Part shown: piece after piece, positions 1-11,109 of the stretch | Layout: each line of letters starts with the position of its first letter | Position numbering within the stretch: position 1 is the first letter of the stretch | Source: Cryptomeria japonica | Lineage: Eukaryota; Streptophyta; Pinopsida; Cupressales; Cupressaceae | Length of the DNA: 60,000 nt | Assembly: GCF_030272615.1 (NCBI RefSeq) | Contig: NC_081408.1 | Span: 202,970,191-203,030,190 of the forward strand | Direction: 5' to 3' | The notes under the pieces: generated by a model | Database searches by the model: none | What the model was told of the DNA's origin: nothing | What the model saw: only the letters and a program-made list of their open reading frames with translations | Translations under genes and position numbers: made by a program

Positions 1-2
1 TC

Positions 3-1242
3 TAGATCTAACCAGGCCACCATCAATTATTGCAAAGATAGAAACTTCCTTTTATCTCTAGTCATATGATGTGAACATCCACTCTCAATTACCCATTCAT
101 TGTTATCTTCAATTTTAGCAGCAAGTGCCTTCTCTTTAGGAACATTCTCTTCTAGTGCTGGAACATCTTCCTTGATATCCAGGAATACCCAATCCTTTCC
201 ATTGCCAGAACCACTAGTAGGGTTGTATCGGTTCATAATCAGAATTAGTCACACCTTCCTCATCTACAATGTAGCATAATTTATCTCTATTTTTCTTGTA
301 CTTATACTTATTCTGATATCTAGGGTTAGGCTTAAAAGATCTTCTATCTCTTTCTTCAAATCTTGAATTCCTCTCAGGACATTTAGATGCAAAATATTTA
401 AAAGGTGTTTTTCCTTCATACTTACTTCCTACTGGTCCTTTAGGTAATCTTCTAGCAAATAGGGCTTCAAGTTGCTCAAATTCTTCATCTTCTCTCTTCA
501 TATCATCTAATTCATTTGCATACAAAGTTTTCCAATCTTTCTTGTCGATTGATGATGTAAATGCATGAAAAGAAGGTCCGGACTTCACAACTCCAGAAGG
601 TCCAAATTCTTGAAGCTTAAAAGAAGATAATTTCCCAACCAAGGTATCTCTATTGACAAAAGTATTAGCCATTGTTCTCAATTCATTAATTGCAATAGCC
701 TTCATTTTATAAGCCGGTGGCGAAGCTCTTATAAATTTATAAACTATTTCATCTTGACTCAGAGTTCCACCACAACATTGAATTCACATAATAGTTTCAT
801 TTACCCTTTCCATGAACACAGTAATCCTTTCATCTTTGTCCACTTTCAATTTTTCATATCTCACCTGGCAACCATCAAGTTTAGCAATATTAATAGTAGG
901 GCCACCTTCATTAAGAGTCTCCAACTTGTCCCATATAGCCTTTGCTGATGGTTTGTCAGTTAATCCCATTTTTTGCTGATCAAAAAGTGCACACAAGAGG
1001 GCTTCTCTTTCTCTACAATTAATCTCAAGCTCCTTATCCAAGTATGTCGGAGGAGAATTTCCAAATGTTGGATTAAAAGGAGTAACTCCATTCTCTATGA
1101 TTTCCCAAATTTTCTTAGCAAGACATTTCATATGAGTCTCCATCTGAATCTTCCATACTTTGTAATTTGTTCCATCAAGCCTAGGAATATCTCTCTGAAA
1201 GATAGCAGTAGATGAACTAGATGAACTTGAACTGTTAGTCAC
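3..1242 (-). pseudogene. Copia-A gag and start of protease, decayed
   Basis: The frame starts at 1242 with a serine-rich N terminus followed by RLDGTNYKVWKIQMETHM, the usual start of plant copia gag (UBN2-type). This gag packages element RNA in the virus-like particle. The frame breaks near 784 and resumes at 705-214. The zinc knuckle is degenerate: only FKYFASKCPE remains, so most CCHC ligands are gone. A third segment (236-27) reaches the aspartic protease, where the catalytic DSG motif reads ESG (WVIESGCSHHMT). With frameshifts, a lost knuckle and Asp-to-Glu in the protease, this copy is not functional. Copia-B gag is the closest relative in the window. Confidence 0.85.
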
Positions 1243-1288
1243 TGTAGGTTCTTCCTCAAGCGATTAAGCTTCTGCAGAGAGGACCAAA

Positions 1289-1300
1289 GCTTTGATACTA
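1289..1300 (-). other. Copia-A primer binding site
   Basis: The minus strand reads TAGTATCAAAGC two bases inside the 5' LTR. This is the plant initiator tRNA-Met complement TGGTATCAGAGC with two changes. Its place directly after the LTR fixes the element's orientation. Confidence 0.75.
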
Positions 1301-1302
1301 AT

Positions 1303-2016
1303 TGTTAGATAGTTTAAATAACCAGAAGACAATTGAGAGGGGGGGGGGTGAATCAGTTGTCACCAAATTATTAGAACTTTAATACCAGAACCAAAAAGAT
1401 CAATATCGGAATGCATAAACCAATTACCGAAATAGCAGATATACCAATTAAATATAAGGAACAATTAGAGAATAAATACCATCCACATGACACCAAGATT
1501 TGTATGTGGAAAACCCGATAAAGGGAAAAACCATGGTGGGAAGCCTACCCATAGTCAGATAATACTTCTCTAGTAAGTATGTGATTACAAATGAGGGGCC
1601 TGTGAAGGCCAACAACCTAGAACACACTACTCATCACAAAAAGAGTCTTACTGACTACATACAAATCTAGACTACAATTTGCAAGAAGGAATGAAATGCA
1701 ATGATAGAATCTCCTATGCCTGAATAAAGTTTTGGTTAAGCTCAATACCGGAGGAATAAATCCTCTTACATAAACCCAACTCAATCACCAATGATCAACT
1801 GAATGCTTTGTATGAATGATTATTACATTATTCGCTCCTTACATATCTATTTCATCTTCATATATATTTTCCCATGATCTAGAATGAGATTTTACATCAT
1901 ATATATAAAAACCCTCGACCACAAACAATAAGGTTGGCCAATAGATAATGAAACAATTATATAAGTACAAAACATGTCGGCCTCGGACCAAACAAATAAT
2001 ATCCAACCCATAATAC
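1303..2016 (-). repeat. Copia-A 5' LTR, U5-side part
   Basis: First part of the Copia-A LTR, ending at the Copia-B insertion. It has the G-tract hairpin at 1328-1361 and the GTGGAAA...AAGGGAAAAACC box at about 1504-1540, both shared with Copia-B and Copia-C LTRs. The remainder is 8727-9129, giving an LTR of about 1.1 kb. Confidence 0.8.
2012..2016. repeat. Copia-B target site duplication, left
   Basis: AATAC directly before the LTR at 2017. It is identical to AATAC at 8727-8731 directly after the other LTR, which proves a single integration event between them. Confidence 0.92.
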
Positions 2017-3062
2017 TGTTAGGTCCCAGAGACAACTGAGAGAGGGGGGGGGGTGAATCAGTTGTCTAATAAATTCAGACTAAAACAACTTAACCAACTT
2101 AATGCTTAATACCGGTAAACTAGTTAAGTATGCCGATTGACAGTTTTAATAGTTAATTGCTATACCGTTAAAGATTAATGCATGAGACATAAACACAAAG
2201 TCATCCACAACACATAACACCAATATTTGTATGTGGAAAGCATGTAAGGGGAAAAACCACGGTGGGAAACCTTACCCACAATCAGATGATACTACTATAG
2301 ATAGTAAGTGTACATAAATGGGTTCTGCACATGCAAAAAGGCCAACAACCTAGAGCTCACTGCTCAATCACAAAATGGGAGTCACACTGACTACAATTGG
2401 ATGGTTAAATCCAATAAGAATGTACTACACAAAATAACATCTTCATATGCTAGATTCAGTACTGGTGTAATGTTGATATGCTTTCACATGATGTCTATGT
2501 GTATTGCACTGCTTAATATTGCATATACCTTCACACAATTCTTTTTTTTCACATTGCACACTTGATCTTACAAATAAGATCTTACCTTTATACCATAACC
2601 TAAGACCAATTTTAGTAGGTCGGCTCTACAAGATATTACAATAAAAAACATTTTACAAATAATACAATATCCAATGCAATAACTAATTGAACATGTCACC
2701 TTCATACATTTACAACAATAATTAATCATCTCCATAGCGTTCCATGCTAATCTGGAAAAGATAAACATGCCGGTGTAACCCTAGATAACCCTGGACCTAT
2801 TTGCCGGTAAAAGAAAATATGAAAATATGAATATACCAATGATTAATTCATTAAGATAAGATGTCCACATGATGTCTTTGATATTACCAAGTGTTTTCCA
2901 TATCATTCCAAGTGCCGGTGATCATTATATCCTACCGGTGAACCATATACTAGTAACTGTGCAATAGTTACTTGCTTGCCAGTGCATGCTGCTGGATCTC
3001 CAAAGTGCTAGTGTTTTAGTAGGTGTTGACATCAATGACAAAACCATACCAAAATACCAACA
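2017..3062 (-). repeat. Copia-B 3' LTR
   Basis: A 1046-bp LTR. On the element strand it starts TGTTGGTATTTTGG (3062 downward) and ends GGGACCTAACA at 2017. It matches 7663-8726 along its length with scattered substitutions and short indels. A hairpin with a G-tract loop lies at 2031-2066. Confidence 0.95.
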
Positions 3063-3451
3063 ATCTCCCCCTTTGGCACTGATGGCAACACAAGATAGAA
3101 AAACCATCAAAGTGCCAAAATAGAAATGCCAAAAACCAACAATCTCCAAAAAGATCATAACCAGAAATCAGAGAGTAATAATCTCCTAAACAACAATCTC
3201 TCCCCCTGGGAGAAACATGTGTCATCAAAGTTTTTAATATCAATCTCTCCTCAAATGATAATGTGTTTTTCCATAGATATCTCTCCCCCTTTGACATCAA
3301 ATGCCAAAGTTATAATAAAACCAAGTTCATATACAAAATACCAATCAATTCAATATACCAACTACTCCCCCTGAGAAGTAGCTTCCTCATCAAAGACCAG
3401 AGTAAAATATTTGTCGGTTAATTCTGTCGATTGATGACAATCATCAACAAT
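3063..3451 (-). other. Copia-B 3' untranslated region with iterated polypurine tracts
   Basis: Between the RNase H stop and the 3' LTR, the element strand has four AGGGGGAG-like purine tracts, at + strand 3065-3071, 3200-3206, 3283-3289 and 3365-3371. The first abuts the LTR and is the likely plus-strand primer (PPT). The others are extra copies of the same motif. Iterated PPTs are known from Sirevirus-type copia elements. Confidence 0.7.
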
Positions 3452-6167
3452 CTAAGTCTCTACCGGTGGTGGTATGACTCCAAGCTGATCTCTGAGATAT
3501 TCAAAAGTCTCCTTAGGCAAAGGTTTTGTAAAGATATCTACAAGTTGTTCTTTAGTATGCACATAAACCAGTTTTATCTCCTTTTCTTCAACTTTTTCCC
3601 TTAGAAAATTCAGTTTGATAGAAACATGCTTTGTTTTATAATGTAGTACTGGATTATTAGATATATCAATTGTTGTAGTGTTATCACAATATATAGTAAT
3701 AGGTTCCTTGCATTTTACCTTTATGTCTTTCAACATTTTCTTAAGCCATAGTACCTGTGTACAATTAGTTGCTGCTACAACATATTCTGATTTTGCTGTT
3801 GATAAAGATGTACAACTCTATTTCTTACTCAACCAAGAAGCTAGTCTGTTTCCAAGAAAGAATGCTCCACCGGTGGTTCTTTTTCTATCATCCACATCTC
3901 CTGCCCAATTTGCATCTGTGTATGCAAATAATTCAAAGTTTTCATCTCTAGGATACCATAGTCCAAGATTTATAGTGCCTTGTAAGTATCAGAAAATCCT
4001 TTTTACTACTGATTCATGATTTTCTCTAGGATTACTTTGAAATCTAGAAACAATACATACTACATTCATAATATCAGGTCTGGTATGTGTCAAATACAGT
4101 AAACCTCCTATCATAGATTTGTATCTAGTTGCATTAACAAGTGTAGATTCATCCCTTTGAGATAATTTGTCATTTGTAGTCATAGGTGTGCTTACCGGTT
4201 TAGAGTTCTCCATCCCAAATTTCTTTAGTAACTCTTTCAAGTATTTGGATTGACTCAAGAATATGCCTTTATCAGTCTGTGAAATCTACAATCGTAAAAA
4301 GAATTTTATTTCTCCAATCATAGACATTTCAAATTCTTGTTGCATTTTAGTAGAAAATTCCTTACATAAACCATCTTCTCCTCCAAAGATTATATCATCA
4401 ACAAATACTTCTATAATCAAGATGTCATCATTAGTTATTTTGTAATATAAATTGATCTCTGCATTTCCTTTAGTAAAACCAATCTTTAAAAGATACTTAT
4501 CCAATCTTGCATACCAAGCTCTTGGAGCTTGTTTTAATCCATAGAGAGGTTTTCTTAACCTTCAAACCATATCATTGTCATTTGTCAGAGAAAATCCATC
4601 AGGTTGTTCAATGTATACTTCCTCTTCAAGATCTCCATTCAAAAATGCACATTTAATATCCATTTGATAAACTTTGTAGTTCTTGTGTGCTGCAAAAGCC
4701 AAGAATAATCTGACTGCCTCCATTCTAGCTACTGGTGCAAAGGTTTCATTGTAATCAACTCCCTCCTTCTGAGATTATCCCTTCCACACTAGTCTTTCTT
4801 TATTTCTGACAACCTTACCATCTTCATTAAGTTTGTTTCTGAATACCCATTTGGTTCCAATTACATTTTTATCTTTAGGCCGGGGAACTAATGTCCAAGT
4901 GTTATTTTTCTCAATTTGTTCTAATTCTTCTTCCATAGCTTTAATCCAAAATTTATCTTCACATGCCTTATTAATAGATGATGGTTCAATTTGAGAAATA
5001 AGACATACCTCTTCATTTGCCAATCTTCTTCTTGTCATAACTCCTTTAAACTTATTTCTAATTATCTAATCTTCAGAATGATTCAATCTTACACACCGAG
5101 GTGTCTTTGTTTGCCGTTATTCTTCAATTATTAAGGAATCGTCAGATGATACTGGGGTAACTGGATCTTCATTCTATACTAGTGGATTTAGTGTAGGTTC
5201 ATTTGTCAAAATTTCTGTTGCCAGTTCAGAGTCTATATACCTTGAAGTTCCTCTGAATTGTTCATCAATCTTTACATTTGTACTTTCAACAATTTTCTGC
5301 AATCTCTTGTTTAAAACATCTATATGCCTTGCTCTTAGCTGAATAACCAAGAAATATTCCTTCATCACTTCTAGTATCAAATTTGCCAATATACTCATCT
5401 CTTCTGATATAACATTTACTTCCAAAAATTCTGAAATACTTAAGAGTAGGAATATTACCAAACCATAGTTCATGAGGGGTCTTACCGGTTTCACCTTTGA
5501 TGTGAACTTTGTTGAATGTATAGACCGCTATGCTAACTGCTTCTCTCCAATACACATGTGGCAAATTTGCTTCTGATAACATACTTCTTGCTGCATCCAA
5601 GATAGTTTTGTTTTTCATTTCAACAACTCCATTCTGTTGTGGTGTCTGAGGTGCTGATAGTTGTCTTCTGATTCCATTCACTTCACAGAATGTATTAAAG
5701 TCCTTAGATGTGAATTCTCCTCCTTGATCTAATCTTAAGCATTTGATTTTCTTACTGGTTTCATTTTCAACCATTGCTTTGAACAGTTTGAACTTTCCAA
5801 GTGCTTCTGATTTTTCTTTGAGAAAAGTAACCCAACACATTCTAGAATAGTCATCAATGATTAGCATGAAATATCTATCATCTTGTAAGCTTTTAGTTCT
5901 AGCTGGACCACATAAATCAATGTGAATTAAATCAAGAGCATTATTGGATTTTTCTGGAATACTTTTGAAACTATCTCTAACTTGTTTTCCAAATTGACAT
6001 TCCTTACATAGTGTATTATGAGGTTTGACAATTTTAGGTAAATCTCTAACTGCCTTAGTAGTACTGATCTTTACCATGCAATCAAAGTTTACATGACAGA
6101 GTCTCTTATGCCATAACCAACTTTCATCTATATGTGCAATCAAGCATGTCTTTTCACTATTATTCAA
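3452..6167 (-). pseudogene. Copia-B integrase, reverse transcriptase and RNase H
   Basis: Read from 6167 down. The GAG-pre-integrase/HHCC zinc region (ESWLWHKRLCHVNFDCM) comes first, then the integrase core with IIDDYSR, LDQGGEF and NGVVEMKNKTI, which hold the D,D,E residues. Reverse transcriptase starts near 4930 ([10 protein letters not shown]), has KCAFLNGDL and the catalytic FVDD at about 4410, and is followed by RNase H (AYTDANWAGD, near 3890-3920) to a C terminus at 3452. It copies element RNA and inserts the DNA in the nucleus. The frame changes near 6165 and 5290. Stops lie at about 5175, 5120, 5065, 4778, 4560, 4288, 4017 and 3820; most replace glutamine or arginine codons by C-to-T. 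The catalytic residues remain, so the copy is broken but fairly recent. Confidence 0.88.
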
Positions 6168-7606
6168 TGAAAGATATTACCTCTAGTCTGATTATCGGTT
6201 GCAATTTCCAAACCAATTCTATTCATGATTTTGCATTTTCCATTTTTAAATTGTAACTGAAATCCTTTCTCAGCTAATTGACCAACACTTAAAAGATTAT
6301 TCTTTAATCCTTCAACATAGTAAACATTGTTAGTGTTATGCTTACCATCAAGAGATATCGTACCCTTACCTTTGATGGAACAGGATTTGTTATCTCCAAA
6401 TCTTACTAAACCTCCATTGTATTCTTGAAAGTTCAAGAATTTACCTTTGTCTCTTGTCATATGATGTGAGCACCCCGAGTCAATGATCCATTCATCCTTT
6501 ACTTCAACTTTAGCTACTAGGGCTTGTTCTACTGGTTTAGCAGTAGGTGCCGGTTGATCTTCTGTTATAGCAACAAAAACCCATCCATTGTCTGTTGGAT
6601 CCTCATCAGAATCATCAGTCACACCTTCATCAGTAATGTAACAAGATTTGTTTTTATTCTTCTTAAATCTATATCTCTGATATTCAGGATTAGGCTTGTA
6701 TGTTCTTCCAACTTCTTCTCTTAGTCTAGCATGTCTATCAGGGCATCTTGAAGCCATATAACCAATCTTATTGTAGTTAAAACATTTAAAGGGTGCTTTA
6801 CCTTCATACTTACTTCCAACTAGACCTTTAGGCATTTTTCTTGCAAATAGTGCTTCAAGTTCTTCAAGTTCTTCAATTTCTTTCCTGCTTTCTTCAAGTT
6901 CTCTTGCATAAAAGGCTTTCCAATCAGATTTGTCAAATGATGGAGTAGATGATGTTGATGCTTTAAAGGCTAAATCTATCTTTATAGTAGCAACATGACC
7001 AAATTCTTCAATTTCAAAAGCTGAAAGTTTCCCAATCAATGTATCCCTACTTACTAATGTATTAGGCAGTGTTTTCAACTCATTTATAGTAGTAACCTTC
7101 ATTTTATTTGTCAGTGGCAATCCTCTTAAAATTTTTGAAACAATTTCATCCTCACTTAAGGTTCCTCCACAATATTTAATATCCAAAAAAATTTCATTTA
7201 ATCTTTCCATAAAAGTAGAAATCCTTTCATCTTCTTCTATTTTCAGATGTTCATACCTGACCCGAAAGCTTTCAAGTTTTGCAATTTTGACTATGGAATC
7301 TCCTTCATTCAGTGTCTCCAAATGATCCCAAATAGCTTTAGTAGTAGACCTATCTGATAGTCCCATGATTTGTTGATCTAATAATGCACTCAAAAGTGCT
7401 TCTCTTGCTTTGCAATCATTTTCTTCATCTTTTGTCAAGTTAGTTGGACTGGGATGACCAGATACGGCAGTAGTATAGTCTTTCTTTGTAACTTCCCAGA
7501 TGTCTTTTCTAATGCAATCTAGATGTGTCTCCATTTTGATCTTCCATATGCCATAGTTGGTTCCATCAAGTTTAGGACTATCCTTCCTGAAATAATTAGT
7601 AGACAT
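6164..7606 (-). pseudogene. Copia-B gag and aspartic protease (480-codon frame)
   Basis: A single open frame from ATG at 7606, the first ATG after the PBS. The N terminus SPKLDGTNYGIWKIKMETHL is the copia gag start. A capsid-like UBN2 region covers about residues 40-200. The zinc knuckle near residue 280 reads CFNYNKIGYMASRC, with the second Cys and the His both changed to Tyr, so it should not bind zinc. The protease motif WIIDSGCSHHMT near residue 385 keeps its catalytic Asp. The frame ends just before the integrase N terminus, which continues in another frame, apparently after loss of one base. Gag forms the particle and the protease matures it. Confidence 0.88.
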
Positions 7607-7648
7607 TGGATCTCCTCAAGCTGTTAAACTTCTACAAAAGAGGACTAT

Positions 7649-7660
7649 GCTCTCATACCA
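7649..7660 (-). other. Copia-B primer binding site
   Basis: The minus strand reads TGGTATGAGAGC, one change from the plant initiator tRNA-Met complement TGGTATCAGAGC, two bases inside the 5' LTR. Confidence 0.88.
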
Positions 7661-7662
7661 AT

Positions 7663-8726
7663 TGTTAGGTCCCAGAGACAACTGAGAGGGGGGGGTGAAT
7701 CAGTTGTCTAATAAATTCAAACTAAAACAACTTAACTAACTTAATGCTTAATACCGGTAAACTAGTTAAGTATGTCGGTAGACAGTTTTAACAACTATAT
7801 GCTATACCGGTAAAGATTAATGCATGAAACATAAACACAAAGTCATCCACAACACATAACACCAATATTTGCACATGGAAACCCTGTAAGGGGAAAAACC
7901 ACAGTGGGAAACCTTACCCACAATCAGATGATACTACTGCAGATAGTAAGTGTACATAAATGGGGTCTGCACATGCAGAAAGGGCAACAATGTAGAGCTC
8001 ACTGCTCAATCACAAAATGGGAGTCACACTGACTACAGTTGGATGGTTAAATCCAATAAGAATGTACTGAATAAAATAGCATCTTCATATGTTGGATTTA
8101 GTATCAGTGTAATGCTAATATGCTTTCACAAAAACCTAGCTTCACCTTCAAATGATGTCTGTGTGTATTGTACTACTTAATCTCACATATACCTTCACAC
8201 AATTCTTTTTTTTCGCATTCCAAACTTGATCTTACAAATAAGATCTTACCTTTATACCATAACCTAAGACCAATTTTAGTAGGTCGGCTCTACAAGATAT
8301 TACAATAAAAAACATTTTACAAATAATACAATATCCGATGCAATAACCGATTGAACATGTCAGCTTCATGCATTTACAACAATAATTAATCATCTCCATT
8401 GCATGCCATGCTGATCTGGAAAAGATAAACATGCCAGTGTAACCCTAGATAACCCTGGACCTATTTGCCGGTAAAAGAAAATATGAAAATATGAATATAC
8501 CAATGATTAATTCACTAAGATAAGATGTCCACACAATGTCTTGAATATTACCAGGTGTCTTCCATATCATTCCAAGTGTCGGTGATCATTATATCTTGCC
8601 GGTGAACCATATACTAGTAACTGTGCAGTAGTTACTTGCTTGCCGGTGAATGCTGCTAGATCTCCAAAGTGTTAGTGTTTTAGTAGGTATTGACATCAAT
8701 GACAAAACCATACCAAAATACCAACA
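7663..8726 (-). repeat. Copia-B 5' LTR
   Basis: A 1064-bp partner of 2017-3062 with TG and CA ends. It carries the hairpin GACAACTGA/TCAGTTGTC at 7677-7708 around a G-tract, and the shared GGAAA...AAGGGGAAAAACC box at about 7872-7911. Short open frames inside it have no coding support. Confidence 0.95.
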
Positions 8727-8731
8727 AATAC
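8727..8731. repeat. Copia-B target site duplication, right
   Basis: AATAC, the exact partner of 2012-2016. Confidence 0.92.
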
Positions 8732-9129
8732 ATCCTGGAAATGCATCAAGAAGTCCAATCAACATGTTACATTAAACCAGTCCATAACTAGATAAACTGG
8801 GACCAAATTCAAGTCCACACATGCTAAAGCAATGATCTCGATCAACCAAGTCTCAAACACAATCACCATCGGCATCCTGAATCTCTACTAGAAGCCGCAC
8901 CAACACCACTTATGGATATCATCAAAGATCTTCAACAAAGCTGTGTTGGTAAAACCCTCACCGAAACAACAAAACAAACTTGCCAGCATACATGATAGCA
9001 TCTGATCACTAGATCAAAACCAAATGATTGAACATGTATCTAAGTATCATGAATAAGCCAATTCCTTAACCCAAACATACAAGAGCATATCAGATCATTA
9101 TGATCTAATCCAACTAGAAATGGCCAACA
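8727..9129 (-). repeat. Copia-A 5' LTR, U3-side part
   Basis: Continuation of the Copia-A LTR beyond Copia-B. On the element strand it begins TGTTGGCCATTTCTAG at 9129, directly after which Copia-C integrase coding sequence resumes. This part should hold the Copia-A promoter; I see no clear TATA box. Confidence 0.75.
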
Positions 9130-9134
9130 CAAAA

Positions 9135-9908
9135 TTATCCACCTCTATCAGATCTTAGATATTTCACCTTCAATCTAGACTTAGTTTCCACCTTTTCTTT
9201 GAATATCTTGAATTTGTCAAATGCTTCTAATTTCTCTCTGAAAAAGACAACCCACATCATCTTGGAATAATCATCAATTAGAAGCATAAAATATCTATCA
9301 CCCTACACATTTCTAATATTTGTAGGTCCACATAGGTCTATATACACAAGATCTAGTAGTCCATCAGATGTATACTGTTTGCTCTTGAAAGAAATTCTTT
9401 TTTTCTTACCCAACTGGCATTCCTTACATATTAGATTAGTATGCTTAACAATCTTAGGTAGATCTCTAACAGCATGTGTATAATAGATCTTAATCATTGA
9501 ATCAAAGTTTACATGACACATTCTCCTATGCCACAACCAACTCTCGTCTATCTTGTAAATCAAACAAATTTTTTCACCCCCACTCAAATGAAAACTCTTA
9601 CCTTCACTCTTAGTCCCAAATGTAATGTCTATACTGGAGGCATTCAAGATCTTGCATTTACCATTCTTGAATTGTAGATCATAACCCTTATCAACCATCT
9701 ATCGAATACTTCAAAGATTATGCTTAAAACCTTCAACATACAAGACATCATCAGTGTTACTCTTACCATCAAAAGAAATATAACCTCTCCCATGGATTAC
9801 ACAGGCTTTGTGCTCTCTCAATCTAATTATTCCACCATAAAACCTTTCCATGCTTACAAAATTTCTTTTATCCCTAGTCATATGATGTGAACAACCACTG
9901 TCAATCAC
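9135..9908 (-). pseudogene. Copia-C protease, pre-integrase zinc region and integrase start
   Basis: From 9908: the protease IDSGCSHHMTRDK with intact catalytic Asp, then a break near 9705. A second segment covers the GAG-pre-integrase region (ESWLWHRRMCHVNFDSM, then CKECQLGKK, giving the H,H,C,C ligands) and the first part of the integrase core (LVYIDLCGPTN). After another stop at about 9300, coding similarity continues as MWVVFFREKLEAFDKFKIF and KYLRSDRGG, the second integrase motif, near 9150. There it hits a TAA and then the Copia-A LTR. The insertion therefore cut the catalytic core. Nonfunctional. Confidence 0.8.
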
Positions 9909-9937
9909 CCATTCATCCTTTTCTTCTACCTTAGTAG

Positions 9938-11053
9938 CTAAGGCTTTCTCCTAAACATAATAGCTAGTGGAATTAATATGTCCAAGTCTATCCTCTTTAA
10001 TGGCAATAAACACAACTTCATCTCCTTCTGATTAATCATCTTTAACAACTTCATATGAAACATAATAATAGTTCTTCTGGTTCCTAAACTTCTTGTTAAA
10101 CTTATAAGACTTATCATACTTCTCATGCTTCTCATATCTATCATTCATATCATGCTTATCAAACTTATCATGCATGTCATACTTATCCAATCTCTCCAGG
10201 AATCTAGAAGAAAAATGTCCTATCTTATTGCAAGAAAAACATTTCAAAGGCAACTTTCTATCATACTTATCTATACCTTTAGGCAATCTCCAGTCAATCA
10301 GTGCTTCAAGCTCATCAAGATTTATTTCTTGCTCCTCAATCTCTTTTCTTTCTCTCTCATATCTATATATTTTGCACTCATTAGGATCATACTTCTTCTT
10401 ACTAGATATAGATGCAGATTCTCTAAATGTTGTCTCCAACTTTTGATGTGACTCTCCAAACTCACCTAGCTCAAATGCAACAAGTTTTCCAACCAACACA
10501 TCTCTTGTCACTATAGTCACACTCCGGATCTCATCAATAGCTTATGTTTATAAGCAGGAGGCAAATATCCCAACACCTTAGTAATAATTTCATCTTCCTC
10601 AATGCTTCCACCGACACATCTGATACCTAGGACAAGGTCATTCACCTTAGCTATAAAAGAATGTATGTTCTCATCATCTCCCATCTTCAATGTCTCATAT
10701 TTTCCTTTTAAACTCTATAACTTGGTAACTTTCACCTATTTATAACCTTCATATAGGATCTCAAGCTTCTCCCAGATCTCATGTGCAGTCTGAATTACCA
10801 TAATATTTGTCATATCTAAATCAATCAGAGCACTAAGAAATGCTTCCTTCACTCTAATATTATATCCTTCTTCCTTAACCTCATCAAGAGTAGATGGTCC
10901 ATTCTGAGGAACAACATAGGGATTCTTTGTAATCTTCTAGTAATCTTCTCCAATACATTTAAAGTGCACCTTCATCCGACTGTTCCATTTAGTATAGTTT
11001 CTTCCATCAAACCTCAGACTACCCTTCTTAAAGAGAATACCTTGAGTTGTCAT
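9938..11053 (-). pseudogene. Copia-C gag, decayed, with a charged repetitive C-terminal part
   Basis: ATG at 11053 begins a gag-like frame with KGSLRFDGRNYTKWNSRMKV, the copia gag start. Stops appear soon after, at least three fitting lost Gln or Trp codons. The frame at 10520-10032 holds the capsid end and the knuckle CFSCNKIGHFSSRF, whose last Cys is Phe. After the knuckle comes an unusual stretch of about 40 residues built of D, K, H, Y, M and E (KYDMHDKFDKHDMNDRYEKH), encoded by repeated CAT/TCATA-rich DNA at about 10085-10205. Copia-A and Copia-B gag lack this insert. Nonfunctional as it stands. Confidence 0.8.
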
Positions 11054-11095
11054 CCCAGATCTCCTCAAGTGATTAAACTTCTACCGGAGGATCTA

Positions 11096-11107
11096 GCTCT
11101 AATACTA
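11096..11107 (-). other. Copia-C primer binding site
   Basis: The minus strand reads TAGTATTAGAGC, two changes from the initiator tRNA-Met complement, two bases inside the LTR at 11110. Confidence 0.75.
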
Positions 11108-11109
11108 AT

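Larger units (their letters stand above)
2017..8726 (-). mobile_element. Copia-B, complete Ty1/copia retrotransposon (6710 bp)
   Basis: A full element on the minus strand: 5' LTR 7663-8726, PBS 7649-7660, gag-protease 7606-6180, integrase and reverse transcriptase/RNase H 6167-3452, PPT next to 3063, 3' LTR 2017-3062, flanked by the perfect duplication AATAC. The domain order gag-PR-IN-RT-RH is that of Ty1/copia. The ORFs carry several stops and frameshifts, so it is not autonomous now, but every domain is present. It sits inside the 5' LTR of Copia-A and is the innermost, latest insertion of the left-hand nest. Confidence 0.95.
1..9129 (-). mobile_element. Copia-A, 5' part of a Ty1/copia element, split by Copia-B
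   Basis: The element runs right to left. Its 5' LTR is 1303-2016 plus 8727-9129, and its internal region (PBS, gag, start of protease) is 1-1302; the rest of pol and the 3' LTR lie beyond the left edge. The LTR ends are TG and CA on the element strand (TGTTGGCCATTTC at 9129 going down, ending CTATCTAACA at 1303). It is inserted in the integrase region of Copia-C, whose coding sequence resumes at about 9135. The five bases after the LTR, CAAAA at 9130-9134, should be its target duplication; the partner is off window. Copia-B interrupts the LTR at 2016/8727. Confidence 0.85.

Noticed and set aside
754-948. Plus-strand open frames across the minus-strand copia gag genes (also 973-1215, 6524-6724, 10125-10451)
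   Set aside because: Antisense shadows of gag and pol coding sequence on the other strand; no motif of their own.
2308-2565. Open frames inside the Copia-B LTRs (also 7950-8180, 2568-2768, 8232-8432)
   Set aside because: They lie wholly in LTR sequence and are duplicated with the LTR; no coding signal.
1303-9129. Copia-A and Copia-B as a tandem pair sharing an LTR
   Set aside because: The AATAC duplication and the LTR ends show that Copia-B is inserted within the Copia-A LTR.
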